The position numbers and the translations under genes are program-made. The notes beneath the pieces were generated by a model. It did not search any database, was not told the origin of the DNA, and was given only the letters and a program-made list of their open reading frames with translations. 64,000 bases of DNA from Haloechinothrix_A salitolerans (GTDB taxonomy: Bacteria > Actinomycetota > Actinomycetes > Mycobacteriales > Pseudonocardiaceae), in the NCBI RefSeq assembly GCF_039544105.1, contig NZ_BAABLA010000021.1. The stretch is one strand, 5' to 3'. This document shows, in pieces, positions 9,587 through 17,690 of the stretch. The stretch's first letter is position 1. Every line of letters starts with the position of its first letter.

Positions 9587-10390
9587 TCACCCGCAGCCAA
9601 GAAGTCCGGGATCGTCGCCGTGAGCAGACGATGACCCCGCCAGGCGAGCCTTGATCCAGACCGCCAGCCTGTGTTCCGCACGGTGGCGGCCGCGCTGCAC
9701 CTGCGCATAGGTCAGGTTGTGCGCGGCGGCCCAGTCGGCGAGAGAGATGCCTTGCAGCCGGGTGTCGCCGATCAGCTCCGCCTCATAGCGTGAAAGCACG
9801 CCGGCTTCGACCGCGCGGGCCAACACAAGGTCGGGGTGGCCGAACGGCGGCGGTGGTTCGCTCGGGCCGAACCCGGACGGGACCGGGGTCGGACCGTCCA
9901 GGGTGGCGAGGAGGGCTTTGTGGCCAGCCCGGTAGGCGGCCCAGCGCAGCCGGATCACGATCCGCCCTTGGTCGAGATCCACCGTTGAGAGGGCGCCGAG
10001 GAACCCGCGCAGCACCTCGGCGTGGATGTCGTGCGGGTCCCCGGCGAACCGTACGGTCAACTGTTCGCAGATCCGCGACAGCATCGGCAAGGCCAACCCG
10101 ACCGCGACCAGTGTCCAGGTGGCGCCGTGCCACCGGGATTTGATGATCACGTGCGCCCAGACCTGGTCCCAGACCCGACGTGGGCAGTCGCGCACCAGCA
10201 GCAGCTCGCGCAGTTCATCCACCGCGATCTCGCGGTCGGGCAGGTAGTCGAACAGGCAGCCGTCGACGGCAACTGGATCTGGTCCTGCCGTCAGCCAGGC
10301 GAACGCATTGCCAGCGGCCGCCAGCGGGCTCGGCGACCAAGCGGCGGGATCGTCCTCGTGGGAGAAGCTGCTCTCGGGTGTCTCGGACAT
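9587..10390 (-). CDS. Sigma-70-like helix-turn-helix protein, first gene of the transfer operon
   Basis: 267 residues from ATG at 10390, preceded by GAAGGAG; an upstream in-frame start at 10453 has no such site. The middle region (DPHDIHAEVLRGFLGALSTVD) resembles sigma region 2. The C-terminal stretch (LIGDTRLQGISLADWAAAHNLTYAQVQRGRHRAEHRL) is a sigma-4-type helix-turn-helix. Proteins of this kind are often annotated as hypothetical on actinobacterial elements. As the first gene of the operon it may activate the transfer genes; this is inference. The match to real sigma factors is weak and DNA binding is the safer claim. Confidence 0.6.
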   Translation of the reverse strand: MSETPESSFSHEDDPAAWSPSPLAAAGNAFAWLTAGPDPVAVDGCLFDYLPDREIAVDELRELLLVRDCPRRVWDQVWAHVIIKSRWHGATWTLVAVGLALPMLSRICEQLTVRFAGDPHDIHAEVLRGFLGALSTVDLDQGRIVIRLRWAAYRAGHKALLATLDGPTPVPSGFGPSEPPPPFGHPDLVLARAVEAGVLSRYEAELIGDTRLQGISLADWAAAHNLTYAQVQRGRHRAEHRLAVWIKARLAGSSSAHGDDPGLLGCG

Positions 10391-10767
10391 TCGCGACCGC
10401 TCCTTCATCGCAGGCGGACAGTGACGCCTTCGAGGTGGCCACATCAGAGACAACAGACCGCCCAGCGGCGGCCTACCGAACGACTAAATTGAGCTCCTTG
10501 TGCGGCGCCACACCGGTATGCGGGCGTTCCCGCCTTGCGGTCGCTGCCATGGACGTGTCGCAGGCTGACCTGCGGTTTTAGTCACTTGTTAGTCGCTCGT
10601 TGGCACCGTCCCGCCTGTGCGACGGCGCCAAGGAAAAGAATCTTGGCGACGTCGGTCACGGGCTGGCCGCCTCGCGAGCGCGGCCGGATATCGCCCGTCG
10701 CGTGTCTGGCCGCGGCGGGCAATACGGACTTCTTGAATGTCCCTCACACGATCAACCGGAGCCCGCC
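10391..10767. promoter_or_regulatory. Divergent intergenic region between transfer operon and methyltransferase-like genes
   Basis: 377 bp without a convincing gene. It must hold the promoters for the minus-strand transfer operon and the plus-strand gene at 10,768. Two direct copies of TTAGTCRC lie 11 bp apart (10,578-10,585 and 10,589-10,596), and an inverted copy of the core (CGACTAA, 10,481-10,487) lies about 100 bp to the left. They may be operator half-sites; no clear -35/-10 pair is obvious. Confidence 0.35.
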
Positions 10768-11436
10768 GTGAACACCCACCGCCACCGTCACAGCAGGACC
10801 GTTCGCTACTGCCCACTCGAACCGCCCTGGCTCTATCCCGACGTGCTTGCCGCCGCGGCACCAATCCTGGTCCCCGTCTATACCGAACCCGGCCACCGCG
10901 TCCTTCTTGTCGAACGGGGCCAAGCCGATCATGCAGACCGTTGGGACACTCGCCGGGATGAGGCGATCGAAACCATCCTCCGTCTCGGCCGCGGCGCCAC
11001 AACTGCCGTCAGCGCCAAGGCTTCCGCCGACGATGAGCATGCGGTCTACGACCTCATCGTCTGCCCGAGGACAGGAAGCACCCCGATCGCGGAGTGGGCA
11101 CGGCTGCTCAGTCCGGCGCGCAGTCTCATCGTGCTCACCATCCCTCGCGCCTTACTGCCCTCGGGCGGGCGGAACGATGGCGTGGCACCCGACTCGGCGC
11201 TACGCCGGGAAGCGGCACTCGCCGGACTGGCGCTGGTCGACCGGGTGGTATTACTGCACCACCCGCCTAGCGCTCGACCGCCCTGCCGGAAGCGTCAGCG
11301 CCTGGCCGTCACCCTCGGCGGACACCGACCCAGCCACAGCGAAGCCCACGTCTTCCAGCCCAATGACACCGAACGCGCACGCGCGAACGCCCCTCGACAC
11401 GAGGACGGAGAGAACGGTGGCGAACATCGTGCCTGA
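10768..11436 (+). CDS. Degenerate methyltransferase-fold protein (paralogue 1)
   Basis: 222 residues from GTG at 10768, with CGGAG six bases upstream; the frame stays open further upstream but without support. The chain shows an alternating strand/helix pattern with YDLIVCPRTGSTPIAEWARLLSPARSLIVLTIPR, which resembles the second half of a Rossmann methyltransferase domain (motif IV to VI region), but no glycine-rich SAM motif and no (D/N)PPY motif. The downstream gene, which overlaps by 20 bp, looks related. Function is not known; it probably belongs to the element's DNA-modification or anti-restriction functions, which is inference. Confidence 0.55.
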   Translation: MNTHRHRHSRTVRYCPLEPPWLYPDVLAAAAPILVPVYTEPGHRVLLVERGQADHADRWDTRRDEAIETILRLGRGATTAVSAKASADDEHAVYDLIVCPRTGSTPIAEWARLLSPARSLIVLTIPRALLPSGGRNDGVAPDSALRREAALAGLALVDRVVLLHHPPSARPPCRKRQRLAVTLGGHRPSHSEAHVFQPNDTERARANAPRHEDGENGGEHRA

Positions 11437-12151
11437 CAGCCGACCTATTTCCCGCCCAACAAGCGCGTGGGCCACCGGTGAAATCGGTCAAACCGAACAG
11501 CTTGCCGATCGCTACGTCGCCGCCACCCGGACCGCTATGGTCGCGATGACACCCGCCATCGCGCGTCGCTGCATCCTCACCTACACCGCACCGGGCGCCA
11601 CCGTGCTCGACCCCAACCCCACGGCCGGCATCGCGCTGACCGAAGCCGCCCGCACCGGCCGCCACGCTGTGGGCATCCAACCCCGCCAGCCACAGTGGCA
11701 ATCGGTGTGCGACGCCAACCTCGACCTTGCCTGGCTCGCAGGTGCTCCCGCACCCGCACGGACACTCACCGGCATCGCCGACCCCCAGGTCGCCAACCTC
11801 CCCGCCGCCGTCGATCTCGTCCTCACCGGCGTCCTCCTCGATCGTGACGGCGGGCACTACAACCGCGCGCTGCTCGACCTCTACGACGACCTTCGCGGCG
11901 TTATCGACTGGGTGTGGCCCGGTGGCTACGTCATCATCACCTGCCGAGCGTGGCACACCAGCCGAGGACTGCTCGACCTACCCGGCGAGGTCGACGACAT
12001 CGCCCGCGCCGTAGGCCTCGCTCCACACGACCGCTGCGTCGCCCTCACCTCCCCCATCCGACTCCGACCCGGTTCCGCGGCGACCCATATCGATGTCATG
12101 ATCTATATCGTTTGTCAGGGTCGAGCACCGTGCCTCTCGCTACGGGCGTGA
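11417..12151 (+). CDS. Adenine/cytosine DNA methyltransferase-like protein lacking the DPPY motif
   Basis: 244 residues from GTG at 11417, preceded by GGAG. ATVLDPNPTAGIALTEAARTGRHAVGI resembles motif I of N4/N6 DNA methyltransferases (normally DPFxGxGT), and CDANLDLAWL and VDLVLTGVLLD occupy the places of motifs II and IV. The catalytic (D/N)PP(Y/W) is missing, so catalysis as a DNA methyltransferase is doubtful. It overlaps the preceding gene by 20 bp and is certainly co-transcribed with it. It could be a regulatory or defence-evasion relative of DNA methylases. Confidence 0.6.
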   Translation: MANIVPDSRPISRPTSAWATGEIGQTEQLADRYVAATRTAMVAMTPAIARRCILTYTAPGATVLDPNPTAGIALTEAARTGRHAVGIQPRQPQWQSVCDANLDLAWLAGAPAPARTLTGIADPQVANLPAAVDLVLTGVLLDRDGGHYNRALLDLYDDLRGVIDWVWPGGYVIITCRAWHTSRGLLDLPGEVDDIARAVGLAPHDRCVALTSPIRLRPGSAATHIDVMIYIVCQGRAPCLSLRA

Positions 12152-12277
12152 CTCGCACAGTGAGCAGCCAGCGACTCGATGGAACAAGCATCAGGTGGGC
12201 AAACATTGCACATTCAAGCCCACGTCGACGGATCCTTCCAGATTCCGACCTGGCAAGATCACATGTGTCCTGATCCT

Positions 12278-12727
12278 ATGACTGCGAGAGTGAACGTCGT
12301 GGGCGGCAAGCGCTGGAACGAGCGGTTCAGTCACGTGCGCCTGCGCGCGGTGCGAGAGAGTCGTGGGCTCAGCCAGGCGCGACTTGCAAAGCTAGTCGGT
12401 CAGGCGAGGGAAACGATCGCCAAGTACGAGAACGGCAAACAGATCCCACGTGTGCCGACACTCCATGTGATCGCCGACGTCCTCAACGTAGACGTCACCG
12501 AACTCCTCGAGCCAGGCCCAATGGACCTGGCAGTCCTGCGTGCGCAGCAAAACTTGTCGCAAGCCGACGTCGCCGACGCTCTCGGAATCAGTCAACCTTG
12601 GTATCAACATCTCGAAGCGCGGAAGGCGCGCCTGGATCCCGCTCTGCTCCCCCAACTCGCCTCCCTACTCAAGGTCGAGCCCGACGTACTCGTAGGACTC
12701 GTTCGCCTCCGCACAGCTGACGAGTAG
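12278..12727 (+). CDS. Regulator with two XRE-type helix-turn-helix domains
   Basis: 149 residues from ATG at 12278 (an earlier in-frame ATG at 12179 would add 33 residues of no clear character; neither has a strong ribosome site). The first HTH_3 domain is at about residues 20-75 (SRGLSQARLAKLVGQARETIAKYENGKQIP). A second one follows at about 90-140 (QNLSQADVADALGISQPWYQHLEARKARL). Double-XRE proteins usually act as repressors of excision or transfer genes on mobile elements. A strong inverted repeat begins 20 bp after its stop, so it could bind in front of the recombinase operon. Confidence 0.8.
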   Translation: MTARVNVVGGKRWNERFSHVRLRAVRESRGLSQARLAKLVGQARETIAKYENGKQIPRVPTLHVIADVLNVDVTELLEPGPMDLAVLRAQQNLSQADVADALGISQPWYQHLEARKARLDPALLPQLASLLKVEPDVLVGLVRLRTADE

Positions 12728-12746
12728 CCCCACCGACGCCTTCGTT

Positions 12747-12780
12747 GCTATAAAATCGTCACACGTGACGTTTGTATAGC
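12747..12780. promoter_or_regulatory. 34-bp near-perfect inverted repeat upstream of the recombinase operon
   Basis: Two 16-bp arms (12,747-12,762 and 12,765-12,780) match at 14 of 16 positions as inverted copies around a 2-bp centre (AC). The arms end outside in GCTAT/ATAGC and inside in GTCAC/GTGAC. The site lies between the double-XRE regulator and the small gene in front of the serine recombinase. It may be the operator of the regulator or, given the 2-bp centre, a recombinase-binding site. The sequence alone does not decide. Confidence 0.6.
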
Positions 12781-12823
12781 ACTTGGAGGCCGGTCGTGAC
12801 TACCTGTAGCGGCATTACGCTGC

Positions 12824-13102
12824 ATGTTGTTGAGGCGTCCATGTCTGTTGCCGGTGCCGTTCGTGGACTTCTCCGGCGTGACGGACTGGTCTCGATCGCC
12901 AGACTCGACGGCTACCCGGGAGTGGGTCGGCGGCTCACCGCTACGCGAACGCGGCGGACGCCGGCACGAAACCCACGTCAGGTACGTCGACGGAGCGGCG
13001 GGCGAACGCCTGCGGAGCGAACTCGCTGCGATCACACGAGAGCTTCTCGAGTGGGCAGCGCACGCCAGCAAGCAGGAATCCGAGGACGGTGAGGCAGCGT
13101 GA
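12824..13102 (+). CDS. Small hypothetical protein coupled to the recombinase
   Basis: 92 residues; the ATG at 12824 is one option and the true start is uncertain. The stop overlaps the recombinase start by four bases (GTGA), which argues that the frame is genuine. The C-terminal half (YVDGAAGERLRSELAAITRELLEWAAHASKQES) is predicted helical and acidic. I do not recognise a family. A recombination directionality factor is one possibility by position, but there is no sequence evidence for it. Confidence 0.5.
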   Translation: MLLRRPCLLPVPFVDFSGVTDWSRSPDSTATREWVGGSPLRERGGRRHETHVRYVDGAAGERLRSELAAITRELLEWAAHASKQESEDGEAA

Positions 13103-14985
13103 GCGATGCGGGCCTGTCTGACTACGCCATCTCGCCGTTCGCGATGCCCGCCAGTCTGCTGCGCGATGAGGTTCGGGTGGCGTTCCTCGGCCGCACATCC
13201 ACTGAGGATCAGCAGGATCCACGCCAGTCGCTAATGCGTCAGCTTGGCAACTGCAAGGCCGCGCTGCCCGAGTCGTGGGTGATCGCCGCGCACTTCTATG
13301 ACGTCGAATCCGGACGGATGGAGCTGGATCTGCGCGGCCGGGGCGTCAACTACGAACGGTTCGGCATCCCCATCTCCCGCGAAGGCGGCATCGCCGAGCT
13401 GCTCACCGAAGCCGCTGAGCCAGGCCGGCGGTTCGACGTCGTGATCTGTGAAGGGATCGCGCGCGTCGCTCGCCGCGCCTTCGAGGGGATCTCCATCGAG
13501 CGTGAACTGGAGCGCGCCGAGGTCCCCCTGTTCGCCGCCAACGAGCCGATCACCCTGACCGGCAGCACCGCGCAGCGGATCCTGCAGCGCCGGATCAACC
13601 AGTCCATCGCCGAGTACGAAGTCCTCAACACCCTCGAACAGTCGTGGGGAGGCCTGTGCACGCACGTGCGCGAAGGCTGGAACATCGGAAAGCCGCCGTA
13701 CGGGTACCGCGCGAAGACCTTCCGCCACCCCAACCCGACGAAGGCGAACAAGGGCCTCACGAAGTCGCGGCTGGAGCCGGATGGTGTCCGTGGCGAGACT
13801 GTCACCCAGATCGCCCAGTGGCGCTACTACGAAGGCGTCGGTTATAGCGTCATCGCTGACAGACTCAATTGCGATCCCGAGCAGTACCCTCCTCCAGAGC
13901 CGACACGCGCGGAACGTGCACGAGGGGCTTGGGCCAAGAGCGCGGTCTACGAGATCCTTCGCAACCCGAAGTACACCGGCCACCAGGTCTTCAACCGCCG
14001 CGCCACCAGTTCCAAGCAGGGCAAGGTCAACGATCCGGTCAAATGGCTTTGGTCGGCCGAGCCTGCTCATGAGCCGCTGATTCCGAAGTGGATGTTCGAC
14101 GAGATCAACACAAACAGCACCGCCAACGAAGGGTCCCGGCCCGGCGGCCGACCCAATCGCCACCCGGCGACCAAACGCAGCTACCGCCTGCGCAGCATGG
14201 TGTTCTGCGGCTGCGGGCGTCGTATGATCGGCGACCGCAGACGGGACGTGATCTACTACCTCTGCTGGCCACCGAAGAACAACCGAGGCCGCCCCTGGCA
14301 TAGCCTCGGTCACACCAACGCGCTACGGATACGAGAGGACGAACTTCTCGACGAAGTTTGTGCCTTCTACGCAGAGCGAGTCTTCGGCCCCGACCGGCGC
14401 GCGCTACTACTCGCCGACATCCCCGCTGCTGACGACCAAGCCACGCGCGAACGCGAGGCGCAATGCAAGCGCCTCCAACGCACGCTGGCCGACATCACGC
14501 GTCGCCAGGACGCCATCCTCCGGCAGGCGCAGACCGGCGACCCCGACGATCCGTTTACGAAGGCGTTACGCAGCACCTACAACGACCTGGAGTCCCAGAA
14601 AGCCGCGAGCTCGGCCGCGATCACCAAGCTCAGCGAGAACAACAACCGGCACCAGATCACCGATGATGACCTCGCAGTGCTCGACGCGCTTCCGTTCCTG
14701 GAAGCAAACCTCGCGCATGCGCCGGAACGGACGCAACGCCGGCTATTCGAGCTGACCCGGCTGAACATCCGGATGAATCCTGACGACTTTACGGAAATCA
14801 CGCTCGAGATCACACTGCCTGCGGACCAGCTATCGCAAGTTGCTCAGCTCACTACAACATTACCAAAGCGCAGCGAAACAAAAACGCCGTCACCCTCTCC
14901 GAGTGACGGCGATCCGCGTGGTTGCGGTTTGTACCCCCGATGGGATTCGAACCCACGCTACCGGCGTGAGAGGCCGGCGTCCTAG
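13099..14985 (+). CDS. Large serine recombinase (site-specific integrase)
   Basis: 628 residues. The N-terminal resolvase domain has the nucleophile Ser34 in GRTSTEDQQDP and the arginine-rich CEGIARVARR helix. A recombinase domain follows (PPYGYRAK; SAVYEILRNPKYTGHQVF), then a zinc-ribbon domain (RLRSMVFCGCGRRMIG with a later YYLCW) and a long coiled coil (about residues 440-520). Such proteins catalyse att x att integration and excision. The last ~36 codons read antisense through a terminator hairpin and 54 bp of tRNA-Glu, giving the telltale word RWDSNPRY, so the C terminus is probably extended by chromosomal DNA after integration. Confidence 0.93.
   Translation: MSDAGLSDYAISPFAMPASLLRDEVRVAFLGRTSTEDQQDPRQSLMRQLGNCKAALPESWVIAAHFYDVESGRMELDLRGRGVNYERFGIPISREGGIAELLTEAAEPGRRFDVVICEGIARVARRAFEGISIERELERAEVPLFAANEPITLTGSTAQRILQRRINQSIAEYEVLNTLEQSWGGLCTHVREGWNIGKPPYGYRAKTFRHPNPTKANKGLTKSRLEPDGVRGETVTQIAQWRYYEGVGYSVIADRLNCDPEQYPPPEPTRAERARGAWAKSAVYEILRNPKYTGHQVFNRRATSSKQGKVNDPVKWLWSAEPAHEPLIPKWMFDEINTNSTANEGSRPGGRPNRHPATKRSYRLRSMVFCGCGRRMIGDRRRDVIYYLCWPPKNNRGRPWHSLGHTNALRIREDELLDEVCAFYAERVFGPDRRALLLADIPAADDQATREREAQCKRLQRTLADITRRQDAILRQAQTGDPDDPFTKALRSTYNDLESQKAASSAAITKLSENNNRHQITDDDLAVLDALPFLEANLAHAPERTQRRLFELTRLNIRMNPDDFTEITLEITLPADQLSQVAQLTTTLPKRSETKTPSPSPSDGDPRGCGLYPRWDSNPRYRRERPAS
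14885..14911 (-). terminator. Rho-independent terminator of the tRNA-Gln/tRNA-Glu transcript
   Basis: A perfect 9-bp stem (CGCCGTCAC with GTGACGGCG) around a 9-nt loop is followed on the minus strand by TTTTTGTTT. It lies 20 bp past the 3' end of tRNA-Glu. The recombinase frame on the plus strand reads straight through it, which indicates that this DNA is chromosomal rather than native to the recombinase gene. Confidence 0.85.
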
Positions 14986-15004
14986 GCCGCTAGACGACGG
15001 GGGC
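14932..15004 (-). tRNA. tRNA-Glu (anticodon CTC)
   Basis: A 73-nt cloverleaf reads on the minus strand from 15,004. The acceptor stem GCCCCCG pairs with CGGGGGT, with discriminator A. The anticodon stem CCGGC/GCCGG holds the loop CTCTCAC with anticodon CTC, and the T arm contains GGTTCGAATCC. CCA is not encoded. Its 3' half is overlapped antisense by the recombinase ORF. Confidence 0.97.
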
Positions 15005-15055
15005 TTGCTTTGTCGACCTGGAATAACTTACCAGATCCCTGCGAACCTCTCGCAG

Positions 15056-15127
15056 CTGGGGTACCAGGACTCGAACCTAGACTAACTGAACCAGAATCAG
15101 TCGTGCTGCCGATTACACCATACCCCA
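15056..15127 (-). tRNA. tRNA-Gln (anticodon CTG)
   Basis: A 72-nt cloverleaf on the minus strand. The acceptor stem TGGGGTA pairs with TACCCCA, with discriminator G. The anticodon stem ACTGA/TCAGT holds the loop TTCTGGT with anticodon CTG, and the T arm contains GGTTCGAGTCC. It lies 51 bp upstream of tRNA-Glu and probably shares its transcript; the pair next to gltX is a known actinobacterial arrangement. Confidence 0.97.
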
Positions 15128-15196
15128 AGGGCAGGTCCCTGCCTGCCGGAAATAAATAGTAGACCACGGCATTCACGCCGCTGACACCGGGTCCGG

Positions 15197-15982
15197 TCAC
15201 CGAGGCGGCGGCGCCCCGAGCTGCGCAAACTCGCACACGACGAGCTCGGGAACATCGCTAAGACTAGCGAGCCGCACCACACCGGACTCCTCCGCGACAC
15301 CTTCCGTGTCCTGCTGACCGTCGCGGTTCAGCCACACACCGCACATTCCGGCGGACTGTGCGCCGATCGCGTCAGTATGCAGTCGATCACCAATGTGCAA
15401 CGCCTCGGACGGTTCACAGTCCAGCGCGGCACACGCCGAGTGAAAGATCATCGGATCGGGCTTGGCCGCACCGACCTCACCCGCGATGGCTACGTGGTCG
15501 ATGAATCGGCCCAGCCCGAGCGCGTCGAGCTTGGCGCGTTGATGCGACCCTGAGGCGTTGGTCACCGCAGCGATGCTGAGGCCAGACGCGCGAAGCCACT
15601 CGAGACACGGCAAGACGTCATCGAAGAGGCGGAACCCGGAATGCATCTCGGCCGCGCGGTTACGTTCGAACCGCGCGGCGTCGTGATCGCTCACGTGCAT
15701 GCCGAGCTCGGCCAAGAAAGCCTTGGTGCGCTTACGGTGCATCGTCGGATAGTCGAGTTTCCCCGCTACCACCATGGCGACGTGCGCCTCGGTGACGCAC
15801 TCCCAGAGCGGCCACATGTCATCCCTGCCGATCATGATCGCCAAGGCATCCCTTGACGCCGACGTGAAATCGATCAGGGTGTCGTCGATGTCGAAGCACA
15901 CGGCGCGCAGCTGAGAGCGATCCCAGACAGTGGGATACGACTGCGCATTACGCGGCTCGGTCGGGGCAAGCGCGAACTCCAC
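15197..15982 (-). CDS. HAD-superfamily hydrolase
   Basis: 261 residues. Motif I is VCFDIDDTLIDF near residue 32, motif II AAVTNASGSH, motif III includes the Lys of GAAKPDPMIF, and motif IV is ALHIGDRLHTDAIGAQSAG. An alpha-helical cap lies between motifs I and II. This is a subfamily IA HAD phosphatase; substrate unknown. It sits between gltX and the tRNAs in the same direction as gltX and may share its transcript (81-bp gap). Confidence 0.9.
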   Translation of the reverse strand: MEFALAPTEPRNAQSYPTVWDRSQLRAVCFDIDDTLIDFTSASRDALAIMIGRDDMWPLWECVTEAHVAMVVAGKLDYPTMHRKRTKAFLAELGMHVSDHDAARFERNRAAEMHSGFRLFDDVLPCLEWLRASGLSIAAVTNASGSHQRAKLDALGLGRFIDHVAIAGEVGAAKPDPMIFHSACAALDCEPSEALHIGDRLHTDAIGAQSAGMCGVWLNRDGQQDTEGVAEESGVVRLASLSDVPELVVCEFAQLGAPPPR

Positions 15983-16063
15983 CTAAAGAGGCTAGATGTT
16001 CGGGGACCTTTTTCGCCTCGTCCATAGAGGTGAACTAGACACGCACTGACACGGTCAAGTTAT

Positions 16064-17584
16064 TCACCCTTCGAATTTGTCCAAAACGCTGGTGAGCCGG
16101 GAAACCGATTTCTCACGGCCGAGCAATTCCATTGACTCGTACAACGGGGGTGACACCGTTCGTCCAGTTATCGCAACACGTACCGGTGCGAATGCCTTAC
16201 GAGGTTTCAGACCGAGATCATCGACGAGCGCCGATTTGAGTGCCTGTTCGATAGCTTCCGCGTTCCACACTTCGAGAGCATTCAGCGCATCCACCGACGC
16301 GCGCAGCACGGTAGCGGCGTCATCCTTGAAGCCCTTCGCCGCGGCCGACTCCTCGATCTCGAACGAGTCCTCATCGACGAACAGGAACCGGACGAGCGGC
16401 ACGGCTTCGGAGAGCACCGTTACCCGCTCCTGCACCATCGGCGCGATCGCGTGCAGCGTCGCGACCTGCACCTCACTCGGCCGCTCCGGCAGCACACCAG
16501 CGTCGACCAGGTACGGCAGCACCCGCTCGGTGAAGTCGGCGACGTCTAGCGCACGCACGTGCGTGGCGTTGATCGCCTCGGCCTTCTTGACGTCGAACCG
16601 CGCGGGGTTGGCGCTGACATCGCTGACGTCGAAGGCGGCGACGAGCTCGTCGACACTGAAGACGTCGCGATCCGGCGCGATGGACCAGCCGAGCAGCGCG
16701 AGGTAGTTCAGCAGGCCCTCGCGAATGAACCCGCGCTCGCGGTGCAGGAACAGGTTCGACTGCGGATCGCGTTTGGACAGCTTCTTGTTGCCCTCCCCCA
16801 TCACGTAGGGCAGGTGGCCGAACTCCGGCGTGAAGTCGGTGACGCCGACGCGCCGCAGCGCCGCGTAGAGCGCGAGCTGGCGCGGGGTCGACGGCAACAG
16901 GTCCTCGCCGCGCAGCACATGCGTGATGCCCATCAGCGCGTCATCAACCGGGTTGGTCAGCGGATACAGCGGGTCGCCGTTGCCACGAACAAGCACCGGG
17001 TCAGGGATGGTGGCCGCGTCGAAGCTGATCTCGCCGCGCACCAGGTCGTGCCAGGACAACTGCCCCTCGGGCATCCGCAGCCGCAGCACCGGCGTGCGAC
17101 CCTCGGCGCGAAACGCCGCCTTCTGCTCCTCGGTGAGGTCGCGATCGTAGTTGTCGTAGCCGAGCTGCGGGTCCTGGCCCGCGGCCTCCCGGCGCGCCTT
17201 GACCTCGTCGCCGGTGGAGAACGCCTCGTACAGCTCACCCGCGTCGAGTAGTCGCTTGACGACGTCGTCATAGATCGCGCGGCGCTCGCTCTGCCGGTAC
17301 GGTCCGTAGTCCCCGCCGATCTCCGGCCCCTCGTCCCAGTCGATACCGAGCCAGCGCAGCGCGTCCAGAAGCGCGCTGTAGGACTCCTCGGAGTCGCGTG
17401 CGGCATCGGTGTCCTCGACCCGGAACACCATCGTGCCGTTGTGATGACGGGCGAAAGCCCAGTTGAACAGCGCGGTCCTGATCAACCCGACGTGTGGGAT
17501 TCCGGTGGGCGACGGGCAGAAGCGGACTCGAACGGGCCGGTCGGTGGTCGTCGTACTCGAAGTGGCTGCGGCGTTGTCAGTCAT
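16064..17584 (-). CDS. gltX: Glutamyl-tRNA synthetase
   Basis: 506 residues. The class I catalytic domain opens with VRVRFCPSPTGIPHVGLIRTALFNW (HIGH-type motif HVGL). The KMSKS-type loop is KKLSKRDPQSN near residue 250. The C-terminal helical anticodon-binding domain ends in RTVSPPLYESMELLGREKSV. It charges tRNA-Glu, whose gene lies nearby, and in actinobacteria it normally also makes Glu-tRNA-Gln as substrate for GatCAB, also encoded in this window. Start chosen at ATG 17584; the first 17 residues are a Thr-rich extension. Confidence 0.97.
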   Translation of the reverse strand: MTDNAAATSSTTTTDRPVRVRFCPSPTGIPHVGLIRTALFNWAFARHHNGTMVFRVEDTDAARDSEESYSALLDALRWLGIDWDEGPEIGGDYGPYRQSERRAIYDDVVKRLLDAGELYEAFSTGDEVKARREAAGQDPQLGYDNYDRDLTEEQKAAFRAEGRTPVLRLRMPEGQLSWHDLVRGEISFDAATIPDPVLVRGNGDPLYPLTNPVDDALMGITHVLRGEDLLPSTPRQLALYAALRRVGVTDFTPEFGHLPYVMGEGNKKLSKRDPQSNLFLHRERGFIREGLLNYLALLGWSIAPDRDVFSVDELVAAFDVSDVSANPARFDVKKAEAINATHVRALDVADFTERVLPYLVDAGVLPERPSEVQVATLHAIAPMVQERVTVLSEAVPLVRFLFVDEDSFEIEESAAAKGFKDDAATVLRASVDALNALEVWNAEAIEQALKSALVDDLGLKPRKAFAPVRVAITGRTVSPPLYESMELLGREKSVSRLTSVLDKFEG

Positions 17585-17690
17585 AGCTCGTTCAGCGTAT
17601 AGCGGCGCTGGCTCGCTTGACGCGGGGAGTCCTGGAAGGCAGTCTCGAAATATTCAACACATGCTGAATACGGGGAGGGGGAGGTACGGC

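Larger units (their letters stand above)
1..14877. mobile_element. Integrative, probably conjugative element (right-hand part)
   Basis: This stretch holds a T4SS-like gene set (VirB4-like, VirD4-like, PrgI, TrbL/VirB6-like, pilin-like, NlpC/P60), a replication-relaxation protein and, at its right edge, a large serine recombinase. Immediately beyond lie tRNA-Glu, tRNA-Gln and gltX, a host arrangement also known in mycobacteria. The right boundary is placed near 14,877 because the tRNA-Glu terminator and gene to its right look chromosomal. The left end lies outside the window, so no att repeat pair can be shown. No relaxase is visible in this part. Confidence 0.75.

Noticed and set aside
9205..9708. 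N-terminal extension of the TrbL-like frame
   Set aside because: It is a shadow of the pilin-like gene; the GTG at 9204 overlaps that gene's stop and begins the sensible protein.
14932..14985. The DSNPRY-ending C terminus of the recombinase as a genuine protein domain
   Set aside because: The word is the well-known antisense translation of a tRNA T arm; the tRNA-Glu cloverleaf is complete here.
789..15004. Reading the first element as a prophage
   Set aside because: There are no capsid, terminase, portal or tail genes; the content is conjugation-like.
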